A stretch of DNA of 52,316 nt from positions 1 to 52,316 of the forward strand of contig MU657253.1 in the NCBI GenBank assembly GCA_026770575.1, given 5' to 3'. Under the pieces are notes generated by a model. That model searched no databases, was not told where the DNA came from, and saw only the letters and a list, made by a program, of their open reading frames with translations. Source of the stretch: Pelagophyceae sp. CCMP2097. Taxonomy: Eukaryota; Sar; Pelagophyceae. The position numbers and the translations under genes were made by a program. Of this stretch, positions 23,501 to 35,128 are shown one piece after another. The first letter of the stretch is position 1. Every line of letters starts with the position of its first letter.

Positions 23501-23700
23501 CGGAGCGCGCCGTCAAAAACCATACCGGAAACGACATGCGGCTCAGCGTCGTCCGCGTCATCGAGACGCCGCAGGCCGACGACGACGACGAAGCGGCGCC
23601 GGGCGTCAGCGTCATCGGCCTCGAGCTGCCGCAGCTCATCAAGGACTGCGTCGTCACCGCAATCCGCGCCCACGCCGCGCACGCCACCGTGACGCTCTGA
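18403..23700 (+). CDS. Strawberry notch (SBNO) family helicase
   Basis: Exon 1 ([15 protein letters not shown]) joins in frame to [20 protein letters not shown]. Family blocks follow: [29 protein letters not shown], the Walker A segment [39 protein letters not shown] with its DE pair, [16 protein letters not shown] and [17 protein letters not shown]. The second helicase lobe has [14 protein letters not shown] and [18 protein letters not shown], then the SBNO C-terminal region. SBNO proteins are nuclear transcriptional regulators. Features include a 23-nt micro-exon at 18879-18901, an acidic run of eleven Asp encoded near 20568, and an inserted Cys-rich element ([16 protein letters not shown]). 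The join around 20670-20840 could not be resolved. The gene is convergent with the UAP56 gene. Confidence 0.9.
19173..19285 (+). repeat. 44-bp inverted repeat across an SBNO 5' splice site
   Basis: The arms 19173-19216 and 19242-19285 are reverse complements with two mismatches, separated by 25 GC-rich bases. The left arm covers the Walker A codons of the SBNO exon and the first nine bases of the intron that starts at 19208. The right arm lies wholly inside that intron (19208-19337). In the transcript the two would form a long hairpin that buries the 5' splice site. Confidence 0.9.
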
Positions 23701-24028
23701 AATCACACCACCAGCATGTTGACACGCTCCCCCGAACACACAGGCATCTCAGATCCTCCGACACTCTACGAGACTACACCCCGCGGCTTCCGTACTAAGC
23801 AAGCCCCAATCCCAATGCCATAAACCCCCCGGTGTAAAGCCCCACCCAGGGTGGATTCTAAGCAAGCAATGCCCGCGGCGGCTGCGATGGATGGCCGAGA
23901 TGAGAAGAGTTCATTATTCATGCCAGGACGGCGGCGCGCGTCTCGGGGTGGGACTGTTCCTCGGCGCGTCCCGTGGCGGCGCGGGGCCACGCATCGTGGC
24001 CCGGCCGTGCCGGCGGCGCGGGGCGCGC
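23701..24028. other. 3' intergenic region between convergent SBNO and UAP56 genes
   Basis: This region holds the 3' ends of two convergent transcripts. A GGCCACG-loop-CGTGGCC hairpin at about 23988-24004 lies just past the UAP56 stop. A string GCGCGTCCCGTGGCGGC at about 23966 recurs in the last UAP56 intron at about 24110. No gene was seen. Confidence 0.45.
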
Positions 24029-25794
24029 TTAGGACATGTAACTGCTGATGTCGATGGTGTCGGGGAGCTCGGCGACATTGACCTACGCCCGACGTTTGGT
24101 GCTTTTTTGCGCGTCCCGTGGCGGCAGAGGCCGACCAGACATGGGTGTCCCATGGCGGCAAAAGCCGTCTGCTTTCGCACCTCGAAGCGCGACTGCACCG
24201 CGGCGAGGATCTCGGCGTCCTCCTTGGACGAGATGAACGAAATGCTCAGGCCCTTGGTGCCGAAGCGGCCCGCGCGGCCGACGCGGTGGAGGTACTGGTC
24301 CGACGCCGTCGTCTGCGCGGCGCCGTCCTTGACCTCTGGGAAGTCGTAGTTGATAACGATGTTGACGCGCTCAATGTCGATGCCGCGGCCGAAGAGGTCC
24401 GTCGAGACGAGGATGCGCTTCTTAAAGTCCTTAAAGTCCTTGTAGCGCGTGATGCGCTCGTCCTGCGTCATGCCCGAGTGGATGCAGACGGAGGGGAAGT
24501 TGCACTCGGTGAGGAGGCGGTCGAGCTCGGTGGCGCGTGCTACCTTGGAGACGAAGATGACCACCTGGTTGAAGTCCAGGGCGTCGAGGAGGTCGTTGAG
24601 CTTGCGGTTCTTCTCGGCCTCCTGCAGCTTGACGTAGTACTGCTGCAGGCCGTGGAGCGTCAGCTTGGTGTCGTCGTCGACGTAAATCTCCATCGGGTCC
24701 TGGCAAAACTTCTTGCACACGGGCCGGATCTCCTTGGACAGCGTCGCCGAGAACCTGGGGGAGGGCGTCGGCGGGGGCCACTTTGAACACGTCTTTTGCA
24801 GAGGAGCTCCACGGCACCGCTCGGCGGCCGACGCGCGGCACGCACATCATGACCTGCTTCTGGTGCGGCGTGGTGCGGAAGATCTCCTGGATGTCCTTGC
24901 GCATATCGAGGGCCTCGAGCATGCGGTCGCACTCGTCCATGACGAAGTGCTTGAGCTTCTCGAGCTTCAAGTCCTTGGACTTGACCAGGCCCAGGATGCG
25001 GCCGGGCGTGCCGACGACGATGTGCCTGAGTTCAAGCGCCTCGGATGCGGCGTGCCGGCGTGCGCGCTTTGGCAGCCAGAGGTGCGGCTCAGTTGCGTCT
25101 TGTCTCAGCGTAGATTTTGCGGCGTCGGCGGGTGGCGCTCACGGGGTGTTGTTCTTCAGCGACGCCTTGTTCTGCGTCACGGGCACGCCGCCGTAGAAGA
25201 CCTCGACGATGACGGCGGGCAGGTACTTGGAGAAGCGCGCGTATTCGTTTTTGATCTGGTACGCGAGCTCGCGTGTGTGGCAGAGCACCAGCACCGACAC
25301 CTCGCCGTCCACGGGCTCCAGCTGGTGCAGCGTCGCCAGGACGAACACCGCCGTCTTGCCCATGCCCGACTTGGCCTGGCAGATGATGTCCATGCCCAGC
25401 ACCGCCTGCGGGATGCACTCGTGCCTACGAGAAACAAAGGTGTCAGAGGAGCACACCGCGAGCAATCCTCGCGCGGGGAGGCGGTACGCACTGGACCTCC
25501 GACGGGTGCTCGAAGCCGCAGTCGACGACGGAGCGGAGGCACTCGGGCTTGAGGATGAAGTCGCGGAAGCTAAATCCGCGCGCTCGGCCAAACCGTCTCG
25601 GGGCGCATCAAAGGGGAGGGTGCTCGGCAAAAAAAGCGCGGCGCTCACCCCGAGGCGTGGATGCCGACGTAGTGGCCCTTCTTCACCTCCTTGTCGCCGG
25701 CGGCCTCGCCGGCCTTGTCCTCGTCGACATCATCATCGTCGTAGTCGACGAGGTCGTCCTCGGCGAGGTCCTTCTCCGCTTCTTCGGCGGACAT
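24029..25794 (-). CDS. DEAD-box RNA helicase of the UAP56/Sub2/DDX39 family
   Basis: [20 protein letters not shown] is the acidic start of the family. [20 protein letters not shown] and [16 protein letters not shown] give the Q motif region. Motif I is AKSGMGKTA, motif Ib [11 protein letters not shown], motif II appears as DECD, motif [15 protein letters not shown], motif [10 protein letters not shown], motif [16 protein letters not shown] and motif [12 protein letters not shown]. The protein ends [15 protein letters not shown], as UAP56 does. The six introns found all join in frame. The protein acts in spliceosome assembly and TREX-dependent mRNA export in the nucleus. The last intron contains repeated GCCGCCACGGGAC-type strings. 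Length and ends match the usual family size of about 430 residues. Confidence 0.95.
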
Positions 25795-27142
<1,348 letters not shown>

Positions 27143-27798
27143 CGCGCCGGCGCGCAAAAGAGTATTAATCCAACGAGGTCGCCACCGAGCCCCCGCGCAG
27201 AGCGAACCCGAGAGCCGGTAAACTTTCCATCATGTGCTTAATGTAAACATCGAATTTCTCGTACGCCCCCGCCCCGCGCGGCGACCCTGGGGGACGCCGC
27301 GGCGACGAAACGCCTCGCAACCACACAAATTTCAAACCCGGAATTACGCCATGTCTTTAATCCGCAGCCGACGCGCGCGCACGACCCGACGCAGGGACAC
27401 GCACGCGGCGCGCCCCGCCTCGCGATTCGCGACGACGAAATGAAAGGACGATTGCGCGCTCACACTGAAACGCGTTACGAATTTTCTTCGTCCAGGCAGG
27501 GCAGCTCCAGGCACTGGAGAGAATTGCTGTTCTTCGCGGGGGGCTTCCTCCCGCCCCGAAGAAATTTCGCCGCGCGTCGTCGGCACTCACAGGAGAGCCC
27601 GCGGCGCGTCTTTTTTGAATAAAAAAGCCCCGAGTCTAATTACTTGCCGTGGCGCGACCACCGCCGCTCCTCCGCGAGCGAGCATCATCGTCGAAGGATC
27701 CGCAACACTCGGCTGCCCTTCGATGACAGGTTGGCGCGAAAATACCGAGGTCCCTCCTTTGTGACACACAGAAGGAATTCCTACAAATTGTATGTGTT
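27143..27798. other. Intergenic region with a weak minus-strand candidate
   Basis: A minus-strand frame starting near 27702 (MMLARGGAAVVAPRQVIRLG) runs into GTGAGTGCC, and an acceptor at about 27519 (CTCCAG) would extend it into a short Trp/Cys-containing tail. It resembles a small mitochondrial protein in length and basic start but matches no family I know. It is not called as a gene. Otherwise nothing was identified. Confidence 0.25.
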
Positions 27799-28509
27799 TG
27801 TGGCTGGGAACAGTAGAATCCAACGCTTATGAGGCAACGGAACTATTTGACTTAGCGACTCAAGCCCGATCGAACGGCGGCGTCCGCGCCCTCAAACTCG
27901 TCGCCGTCGTTGAGATGTGCCCAAGATACGGGCTGGGGACAGTAGGAATGAAGGTTGGGGACAGTTCGCATGTAGGCTCCTGGAGCAATGAGGGCGCGTG
28001 CGCGCGCGCCGGGCACTTGGCCGGTCGCCGTGGCCGTGCGAGGAGCGCGGCGCGACGATCCGCGCGTGCGACGCGCCCGCGCTGCTGCGGCACCGGCCGC
28101 GACGAGTCGAGCTTTCGACTGCCGCGCGTCGCAGCGCTTCGTGGTGGCCTTGCGCGCCGCTGGCGGCGCCGGCGGCGCGGCGCCGGCGATGGCCGCGGCA
28201 GCGAGCCCGGGGGCTCTCGCCATGGCCGCCGCGCCGGCGGGCGGGTCGGCGTGCGCTGCGAATGCGCTCGCGCGATAAACGTCGTAGTCGCCTTGGTCGA
28301 GAATGCCTTCATCTCGGAGCGCTTTCAGCTCGCGCAGCTGGTTGCAATCCCAGGCGTGAGCGCCACCAACAGCGCCGCCATCGCGACAGCCTCCGCGGAT
28401 CCGGGGCCGCCCCCGCCGCTCGATTTGGAGGCGCCAACATTCAAACTCGATTATCTCGAAATCACCCTTCGCCACTAAGCGTTGCATTCTACTACTGTTC
28501 CCAGCCACA
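27799..28509. mobile_element. 711-bp element with 31-34 bp terminal inverted repeats
   Basis: The left end 27799-27829 (TGTGGCTGGGAACAGTAG...) and the right end 28476-28509 are reverse complements, apart from a 3-base indel and one substitution in the inner part. Partial copies of the end motif (GGCTGGGGACAGTAGGA; TTGGGGACAGTT) recur inside at 27931-27968. A minus-strand open frame (28508 to 27852) contains QLRELKALRDEGILDQGDYD, which resembles a SHOCT-type short helical motif. The Ala/Arg-rich middle has no transposase motif. It is therefore probably a non-autonomous DNA transposon. No clean target-site duplication could be read. Confidence 0.65.
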
Positions 28510-28962
28510 GTTGTGAAACCTCGACGGGGGCGAAATGAGTGAACGATTTCGAGGTGTGCCTGACCGACGCTTGATTCACAGTCGTCCGACGATCGCAGGC
28601 CCTGGGTTCGAGATCGCGAGGAAGTGTCGAACTCTTGTCGAGGTGCCCAGGACTGTAAATCCGTCGAGGCTCGGTACGCTCACGACAGGGGCCGTGCGGA
28701 GCCGCCTCTGCGCTGCACGGAGCTGCCCTGAGGCAAAACTGGCGCTGGATTGATTTTATTCCGTTGAAAATCTCTCGACAGTGGGAAGTAACTGTTGTCG
28801 ATTCGGACCCCTCCCCGCGGTCGGAACTCTCGGGCGAGCGCGCCCGGGCCGCCGACACTCTAAAAAAAATCGGACCTCGTTCGGCGGAGATTCATGGTTG
28901 CGTACTAACGCGTGCGTCGCGCGAGAGCCACAGGCGCCGATCCCTCAGCCGCGCCCAAAGCT
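28510..28962. other. Intergenic region upstream of WD40 gene 1
   Basis: This segment lies between the TIR element and the WD40 start. It has short open frames only. An A8 tract occurs near 28861. It probably contains the WD40 gene promoter. Confidence 0.4.
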
Positions 28963-30021
28963 ATGCGTCGCTCGGCCGCGCCGGCGCTCGAGGTGCTCGA
29001 GCTGAGCGACCTTCTGGCGCTCATCCTCCGGCTGGCGGCATCACCGAACGCGCTTTTCGTGACGCAGCGAGTCGCTCGAGCTGCGCGGGCCGTGGCGCCG
29101 GCCGTGCGCAGACTCGTCTGGAAGGACCGGATTTTGAAGGGCACCGCAATCCTCAAGGGACACTCCAGCTACGTCAAGAGCTGCGCGTTCTCGCCCGACG
29201 GCAAGCGCATCGTGACGGCGAGCAGCGACATGACGGCGCGGCTCTGGGACGCCGAGACGGGCGCGCTGCTGCTGACGCTCGATAGGCACCTCGACCGCGT
29301 CCTCTGCTGCGCCTTCTCGCCCGAGGGCACGCGCATCGTGACGGCGAGCTTTGACAAGACGGCGCGGCTGTGGGACGCAGCGACGGGCACGCTGCTGCGG
29401 ACGCTTCGAGGGCACACCGACCACGTCATGTTCTGCGCGTTCTCTCCCGACGGCACGCGCATCGTGACGGCAAGCGAGGACCGGACAGCGCGGCTCTGGG
29501 ACGCGGAGACGGGCACGCCGCTGATGCGGTTCGAGGGCAACACGTCGTCGGTCCTGAGCTGCGCGTTCTCGCCCGACGGCGAGCGCGTCATGACGGTGAG
29601 CCGTGACGACACGACACAGCTCTGGGACGTCGCGAGCGGGCTGCCGACGCTGGAGACGTTTTGGGGGCACTCCCTAGTCGGCGCGTCCTGCGCCTTCTCC
29701 CCAAACGGCGAGCGCGTCGTGACGGCGAGCAGCGACGGGATGGCGCGACTCTGGGACGCCGAGACGTGCACGCTGCAGATGACGTTCGAGGGGCACACCC
29801 GCGTCATCAACAGCTGCGTGTTCTCGCCCGACGGCAAGCGCGTCATGACGGCGAGCTACGACAAGACGGCGCGGCTTTGGGACGCCGAGACGGGCGCGCT
29901 GCAGAAAACGCTCGAGGGACACACCGGCATCGTCTACTGCTGCGCGTTCTCGAGCGACGGCGAGCGCGCTGTGACGGCGAGCATCGACGGCACGGCACGG
30001 CTGTGGAATGTAACTCTCTAA
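28963..30021 (+). CDS. WD40 repeat protein, seven blades, with a short N-terminal module
   Basis: After MRRSAAPALEVLELSDLLAL the protein has a 50-residue helical module (ILRLAASPNALFVTQRVARA) ending RILKGTAIL. Seven WD40 units of 42 residues follow, each GHxxxVxxCAFSPDGxRxVTAS and TARLWDAETGAL, enough for one complete beta-propeller. The units are very similar at DNA level (126-bp period). Blade 4 is most divergent (DDTTQLWDVASG). The last unit ends LWNVTL and stop. There are no introns. The propeller is a protein-binding scaffold; no partner can be inferred. A second gene with the same N-terminal module starts at 51555. An upstream GTG in frame was rejected in favour of the ATG at 28963. Confidence 0.9.
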   Translation: MRRSAAPALEVLELSDLLALILRLAASPNALFVTQRVARAARAVAPAVRRLVWKDRILKGTAILKGHSSYVKSCAFSPDGKRIVTASSDMTARLWDAETGALLLTLDRHLDRVLCCAFSPEGTRIVTASFDKTARLWDAATGTLLRTLRGHTDHVMFCAFSPDGTRIVTASEDRTARLWDAETGTPLMRFEGNTSSVLSCAFSPDGERVMTVSRDDTTQLWDVASGLPTLETFWGHSLVGASCAFSPNGERVVTASSDGMARLWDAETCTLQMTFEGHTRVINSCVFSPDGKRVMTASYDKTARLWDAETGALQKTLEGHTGIVYCCAFSSDGERAVTASIDGTARLWNVTL

Positions 30022-30219
30022 TTTTGCGCATGCTCTGGGATGTGTGTACGCCGGCAGTCGATGCTAAGCCAGCATCGACGCACGGACCCATGGTCCACCT
30101 TTGCGAGGGGGTCGCCGTGTGTGTGGTGTCTGTTTTTATAGACTTAAAAACTGCGGTGCTGCAACGCCCCGCTGCCAGAGGCGACGGCGTCGAGCGGGTG
30201 CGACGACGGCCCCGGGCGG

Positions 30220-32528
30220 TCACCGGCGAGGCGATGATCGTCTGCTGTGCCGCTTCGCCAGCGCGGCAATGTCCGCCGCGATCGAGGCCTACGGAAGACG
30301 TCTCCGGAGTCGGTCTCCGTAGTCAGCCGGCTTTCCGCCTCGGGCCGCGGGGGTTGGACGGGCCGCGGGAGCTGGGCGGGCCGCGGGGGCTGCTTCGCAC
30401 CGTCGCCAGCGGCTTTGCGGTGAGCCTCGCCGCGTCGGCCATGGCCTCCAGAGCGGCGGGCTGCTCGAGCCACGCGGCCACGGCGCGCCCCGCCGCCGCG
30501 GGCCGCTGCGCCAGCGCGCCGAAGCCGCCTTCGACGACGTGGTGCACGTTGCCGCGCTCCTGGCCGGGCAAGAACGACGTGAGCACCACAGGGAGGCCCA
30601 GCGCCGCCGCCTCGGCGATGGTGCCGGGGCCTACGCGGCAACGTGGAGCGCGCGGAAGGCGCGTGGAGCGCGCGCGGTGACCGAGCGCCACGCGGCGATG
30701 GACGCACGCGGACTGCCCGCTGCGAGCCCCCCCGCAGGGCTGACGCACCGGCCTTTGTGAGCAGGACATCCGATGCGGCCATGAACGTGTGCATGTTTTC
30801 AAGGAAGCCCGTCACCTTGACGTCGACGCCCGGTGCGCATTGGCACCAGTCGACGGCCAAAATTTCCGCCGCGAGCTGCGCGTTGTGGCCGCAGACGGCC
30901 ACGAGCTGAGCTGGAAGGCCCTTTTTCGCCAGCGCCTAGCAATTCCGCCGTCAACAACGAAACGCCAGTCTCCGAGGGATGCCTTTGAGCTTCGCAGCAT
31001 GGAACGGAGGCTCACGTCGGCCGTCGCGCCGACGATTTGCGCGACGCCGCCAAAGCCGTCGCCGCCGCCGGCCACCAGCACCACGGGCCGGTCTTGCGCC
31101 AGGCCGAGTTTCGCGCCTGCGCGCGTCGGCGTTGCATACTCATCTTCTTCGAAAAGATCGATCACGTCGGGTACCATCCTTCCATCGCCCCCTCGGCGTC
31201 CGGACCCCTCTCCTCCGGCTTCCGCCGCGACGACGCACGCGCTCGCCGGCGCGCCTTTGCGCGGTCCGCGCGGCGCGACGAGTGCTTGGCGGCGTCGCAG
31301 AACGCGGCGCGGAGCGGGAGGCCGTGCAAAATGATCTTCTCGCGCGGGACGCCTGCGCAGCCACGTCGAGGCCACGCCCCAAGTATCCATCGCGGGGAGC
31401 CGCACCGTGGAACCGCGCGACGCGCTCGACGCGCGCCGACGGCACGAAGACCTATGAGCGATACGTCTTGCGGCGGTCGCTCTGGAATCACGCACGCCCA
31501 CTCGCCTCGCTCTGGCATCAGTATGAGGAGCGTCTCTCCCGGCGCCAGCCCGCCTCGGATGCCGCTTGCATCGCCATCCCGGACAGTACGGGGTCCCAGC
31601 CACCGGTTCGGTTCCCAGCTCGCCGGACACTGTCGGCAACGGCGTCCGCGCGCTTGTCGAACCAGTTCGGATGCGCAGAGCCGAGGTCCGTCACAATCGT
31701 CGCAAAGGGGACGCGCTCGTCGCCGCGCCGCCGCGCCATGGCGCCGAGCGCTGAGAGTGGCACGTGCTGACACATGGGGTGGACCGAGACGACCATGTCC
31801 GGCTCGAACCGCGCCATGGCCTTGATGAAGCGGCCGCGGAGCTGCACGTCGTGGAACCTAAAGCGGGGAGTACAGCGTTGCACGGCACGGCACTCTCGAA
31901 TCCGCGTTCGACGGCCACGATCGGTTCCGCCCGTCTTTGCGTTGCTTGCTTTTCCGACGCGGCTTCTCGCCAGCGGTTGAGGACTCTTCCGGGCCACATG
32001 GCGGTGCCGTACCAGAGGAGGCGCCAGAGCCAGGGCCGCTTGCCGAGGACTCGGTAGGCCGGCACGGCGCGGTCCCAGGGCCAGCCGCTCACCGCCGTCC
32101 ACACGTCGAACAGCGTCACGTCAAACTCACCCGGGCACAAACGCTGCAGCGCCTGCGTCAGCGCGTTGGCCGACGCGCGGTGCCTAGCGCGACGAAGGCG
32201 TTTTGAGCGCCGCGCGCGCGCCCGCAGAAACGCACCCGCCGCCCGTGTCGCTCATCAGGACAAGGACCTATCGGACGACAAGGCGTACAGAGCTGCTCGG
32301 GCGTCGACTCGTCGCTGGCGTCGCCTCGTCGAGTAGAGCGGCATCGACGGAGGCGCCGGGGACGCGGCGGCGAGCCTTGAGCTTGCCCTGCTTGCCGCTC
32401 TTGCCGCCGCCGACGAGGTGCGGCTGCTCGCGCCGCTCCTTGAGGTGCTGCCGCGGCGCCAGCGGTGCCGCCGCGGGCGCGGCCGCGGCGGCGCCGCAGC
32501 AGAGCCAGGCGGCGACCAAGAGCCGCAT
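30220..32528 (-). CDS. MGDG synthase-like glycosyltransferase (GT28)
   Basis: The start MRLLVAAWLCCGAAAAAPAA is signal-like and suits secretory routing to a complex plastid. VLVLMSDTGGG joins across an intron to HRASANALTQAL, the N-terminal nucleotide-sugar fold motif of MGDG synthase. FDVWTAVSGWPW, PDMVVSVHPMCQHVPL, TDLGSAHPNWFDK and REKIILHGLPLRAAF follow. The UDP-sugar lobe has RPVVLVAGGGDGFGG, AVCGHNAQLAAEIL, KVTGFLENMHTFMAASDVLL, TKAGPGTIAEAAALGLPVVL and PGQERGNVHHVVEGGFGA. Family members transfer galactose from UDP-galactose to diacylglycerol at the plastid envelope. Introns join in frame; 31452-31628 begins GTCCGG. The last exon (ASIAADIAALAKRHSRRSS) ends at 30220. Whether this is an A- or B/C-type enzyme is not resolved. 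Confidence 0.85.
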
Positions 32529-32916
32529 CGCGCCGAACGTCTACCCAGCTCGACGGAAGGGCAACGCGGCTCCGCGGGCGCAGTCGAGGGCGCCGCCGTC
32601 CTGCGACAAGCCTCGGGCCGAAGCGTCGCTGCACACCGAGCGCTAGCGGAGATGTGGCCCTCAACTTGCGACGCAGCATGGGGATTTGTTCGAATCCCCT
32701 GGAAGGAGATTTTCGAAGGTTTTAGCAGACAAGAAGACTTCTTCTTTAGTCGCGCGCGCTCGGGCGCCGAGTGCAAGCGGCCGGAGATGGCAGCGGGCTC
32801 TGGATCAGCCGGTGGCTCGCGCGCGCCGCGAGCGCTTCGACCCTCGCCGCTAGCGCTTGTCGGCACGGCCCCGCCCAGAGACTCTCGACCCCGTACTTTT
32901 TTACGAAATGAAAACG
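32529..32916. other. Intergenic region between two minus-strand genes
   Basis: This is the promoter side of the MGDG synthase gene and the 3' side of the P450-like gene. No coding signal was found. A short AAATGAAAACGTTAATCG stretch near 32908 is the only AT-rich patch. Confidence 0.4.
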
Positions 32917-34873
32917 TTAATCGTTTTTTGGTGCCGGCCAGAGCCGTTTCGCCGCGCCTTTGAAGAGGACGCCGGCGACGACTGCGGCAAAGTAGCGCAT
33001 CTCGGTGAAAGTCCAGTTGTTGTCGTTGTCTCGGCCACTAAATTTATGGCCCACGTCCGGCCGGAAGCGTTTCCGCACGGCCGCGTCGCCGCGCACGAGC
33101 CTCGCGTGTAAAAGCTGTACCAAAGGCAGCGCGAGCTGCGTGCCGGCACAGGCCCGTGGCCCTGCGCCGAAGACGGGCCACAGGACGGTGGACGAAAAGT
33201 CGCCGGTGAACATGATGACCTGAGTTCCGCCCTTCACCGCCACGGACCCATCCTTGCGCACCACGTCTGCGTCCACAAAGCGCTCCAAGACTGGAAACGG
33301 GTGCTGGATGCGCATGGCAGCCTCACAGGAGAGGACTGCGTGTTGGTGCATGGCCATGGCGATGTCGCTAAAGTTGATGGCGGGCGAGAGAAGAAAGGGT
33401 TGCATGATGAGCGAATAGTACCGCCCCTCGCGCCATTGTGCGCCAAAGACCGGCCACAGCTTGGATTTCTCCAGCGCGGCTAAGAGCGCGGCGATGGCGC
33501 GTCTCTTCACGTCGGCGTCGGCACGGCCCCTGAGAGCGATTTCCTTGCGCCACTCCCAGCTCGCGTCCGTGACGGCGTCCACCAACGCATCCACGTCTGC
33601 GCCGTCGTCGTGGAAAATATAAGCCGCGAACGCCGCCACGGACCACCGCGTCACGGCCTGCGAGTCGATAACTTGGCCGCTTTGGAGTAAGACGTCCAGG
33701 TGGCGATTGGCGTAGTCCACCAAGACAGCCACGGGCGGCAGCTTCTTCAGCAGCACGTGAAAGTCGCGGATCATACAAGCGTAGTGCGGCGAATCGACGC
33801 TCTCGAGCGAGACGACGGGGTGCCACGCGGGTGTCGCCACGAGCCTTTCCAAAGCGTCTCCTTTTTGCGACGACGCCTTTAAAACCAGCATCGCGTCTTT
33901 CACGTCCGCCACGAGCTCCAACGGCGTGCCCGTCAGGACACCGAGGAGGCGGAAGGCCCACTTGCCCGCGAAGAGCATGAAGTCGTCTGAGGACCGCCAG
34001 ACAATAATGGCCACGTTGGCGCAGCGGTACGCGAGGCACGTCACCAGGTCGTGCTGCACCGCGCGCAGCTCGACGGGCGCGTCGAGCGCGCCGGAGAAGA
34101 GTAGTACGGCCGTAAAGCACTCGAACGAGTAGCGGTGGCGGAAGAACTTGCCGATGACGGGGTGGTGCTCGACGTGCCGATCCCCCAGCTCGCAAACGAG
34201 CTGGATCAAGAACAAGGCGACCGTGACGCGGCCGTACGCGTCGAAGAAAGCGCCGTGCGGCGCAAAGTGCACCGCCGCAACCGCGACGCCCACCGTGAAG
34301 AGCAGCACCTGCAAATGTAGACATATCGACCGGCCGCGGTGGCGCTCGAGGCTGCAGAGGGGCCGTAGAGGGGCATTCTAGGGGCTTTATAGGGGCGTTG
34401 TAGGGACCGTATAGGGCCTCTCTAGGCCCGCCAGCGTCTCGCGTAAGGTGGGCGCCCAAACTCACGAGCTTCCACTCTGTAGTGTCCAATTTCCCCGCCA
34501 AAAAGTCGCCGCAAAACGTCTTCAGCAGATACGCGACGACGCAGTAGTCGATGGACAAGTCGCGCGCGACGAGTAAAGCAGCGGCGAGGAGGAGCGCGAT
34601 ATTCAACGCAAACGAGTTGACGTCCACGTTTACAGCCGCGCCGATGGAACCCATATAAGCGTGCGCCAGCCAGCGCCCCGACTTTGCGTACGCCGCGAGG
34701 CCGAGCGACGCGTCGAAGCCGCTCGTGAGCAAACGCGGCGCCACCTCGAACGCGGCCACGCAGAGGAGTCCCAACCGCAGAGTGCCCCAGCCGTACTTGA
34801 TGCCGCGGTCCGAGTTGAAGAACTTGTTTACCGGGAGCGGCGGTGCCGTGCCCGACGGCGGTGCCGACGCCAT
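32917..34873 (-). CDS. Polytopic membrane protein with cytochrome P450-like heme-binding loop
   Basis: Exon 1 (MASAPPSGTAPPLPVNKFFN) carries hydrophobic segments YGWGTLRLGLLCVAAFEVA and SFALNIALLLAAALLVAR. After one intron (about 34317-34464) further segments occur (VLLFTVGVAVAAVHF, VTVALFLIQLVCELG). The C-terminal 350 residues include CEAAMRIQHPFPVLERFVD, which resembles the P450 K-helix, and then WPVFGAGPRACAGTQLALPL. That last string matches F-x-x-G-x-R-x-C-x-G, the heme thiolate loop. The K-helix Glu and Arg are spaced ExxxR rather than ExxR, and the gap to the Cys loop is short. It could be a divergent membrane-fused P450 or a protein that has only kept the loop. The reaction is unknown. 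Confidence 0.6.
34352..34430. repeat. Degenerate 11-bp tandem repeat inside an intron
   Basis: Seven to eight degenerate copies of a GTAGGGGC/TAGGGGCNTT-type unit run through the single intron of the P450-like gene. They read in the transcript as CCCCTATAA/CCCCTAGAA-type strings before the acceptor. Probably slippage. Confidence 0.6.
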
Positions 34874-35128
34874 GCCCAGTTCAACTAGAGACGAAAAGGA
34901 TTCGGTGGGGAAACGGGGACTTCCCGGATCACTGCCCTACTGGTGGTTCACTCGACCCGGTACATATAACCCATCTGGACATCATCCGATATGGTGCGAC
35001 GCTAGACTCAGGCTCGTCACTGCTCGTCGCTCGGCACAGTCCTGCGTCGCTTAGTAAAAGAGAGTCTGTTTATACCACTGCGGTTCTTCAGCGAAGACGA
35101 AGGACGAGTTGAAACCTCGCGCGGCCTT

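Noticed and set aside
32270..32290. 21-nt intron before VLVLMSDTGGG in the MGDG synthase gene
   Set aside because: A GTCGAT donor further upstream gives an 81-nt intron with the same frame, so an ultra-short intron is not required.
32681..32705. tRNA T-arm (GTTCGAATCCCC)
   Set aside because: The loop has eight bases and no anticodon arm or acceptor stem can be formed around it.
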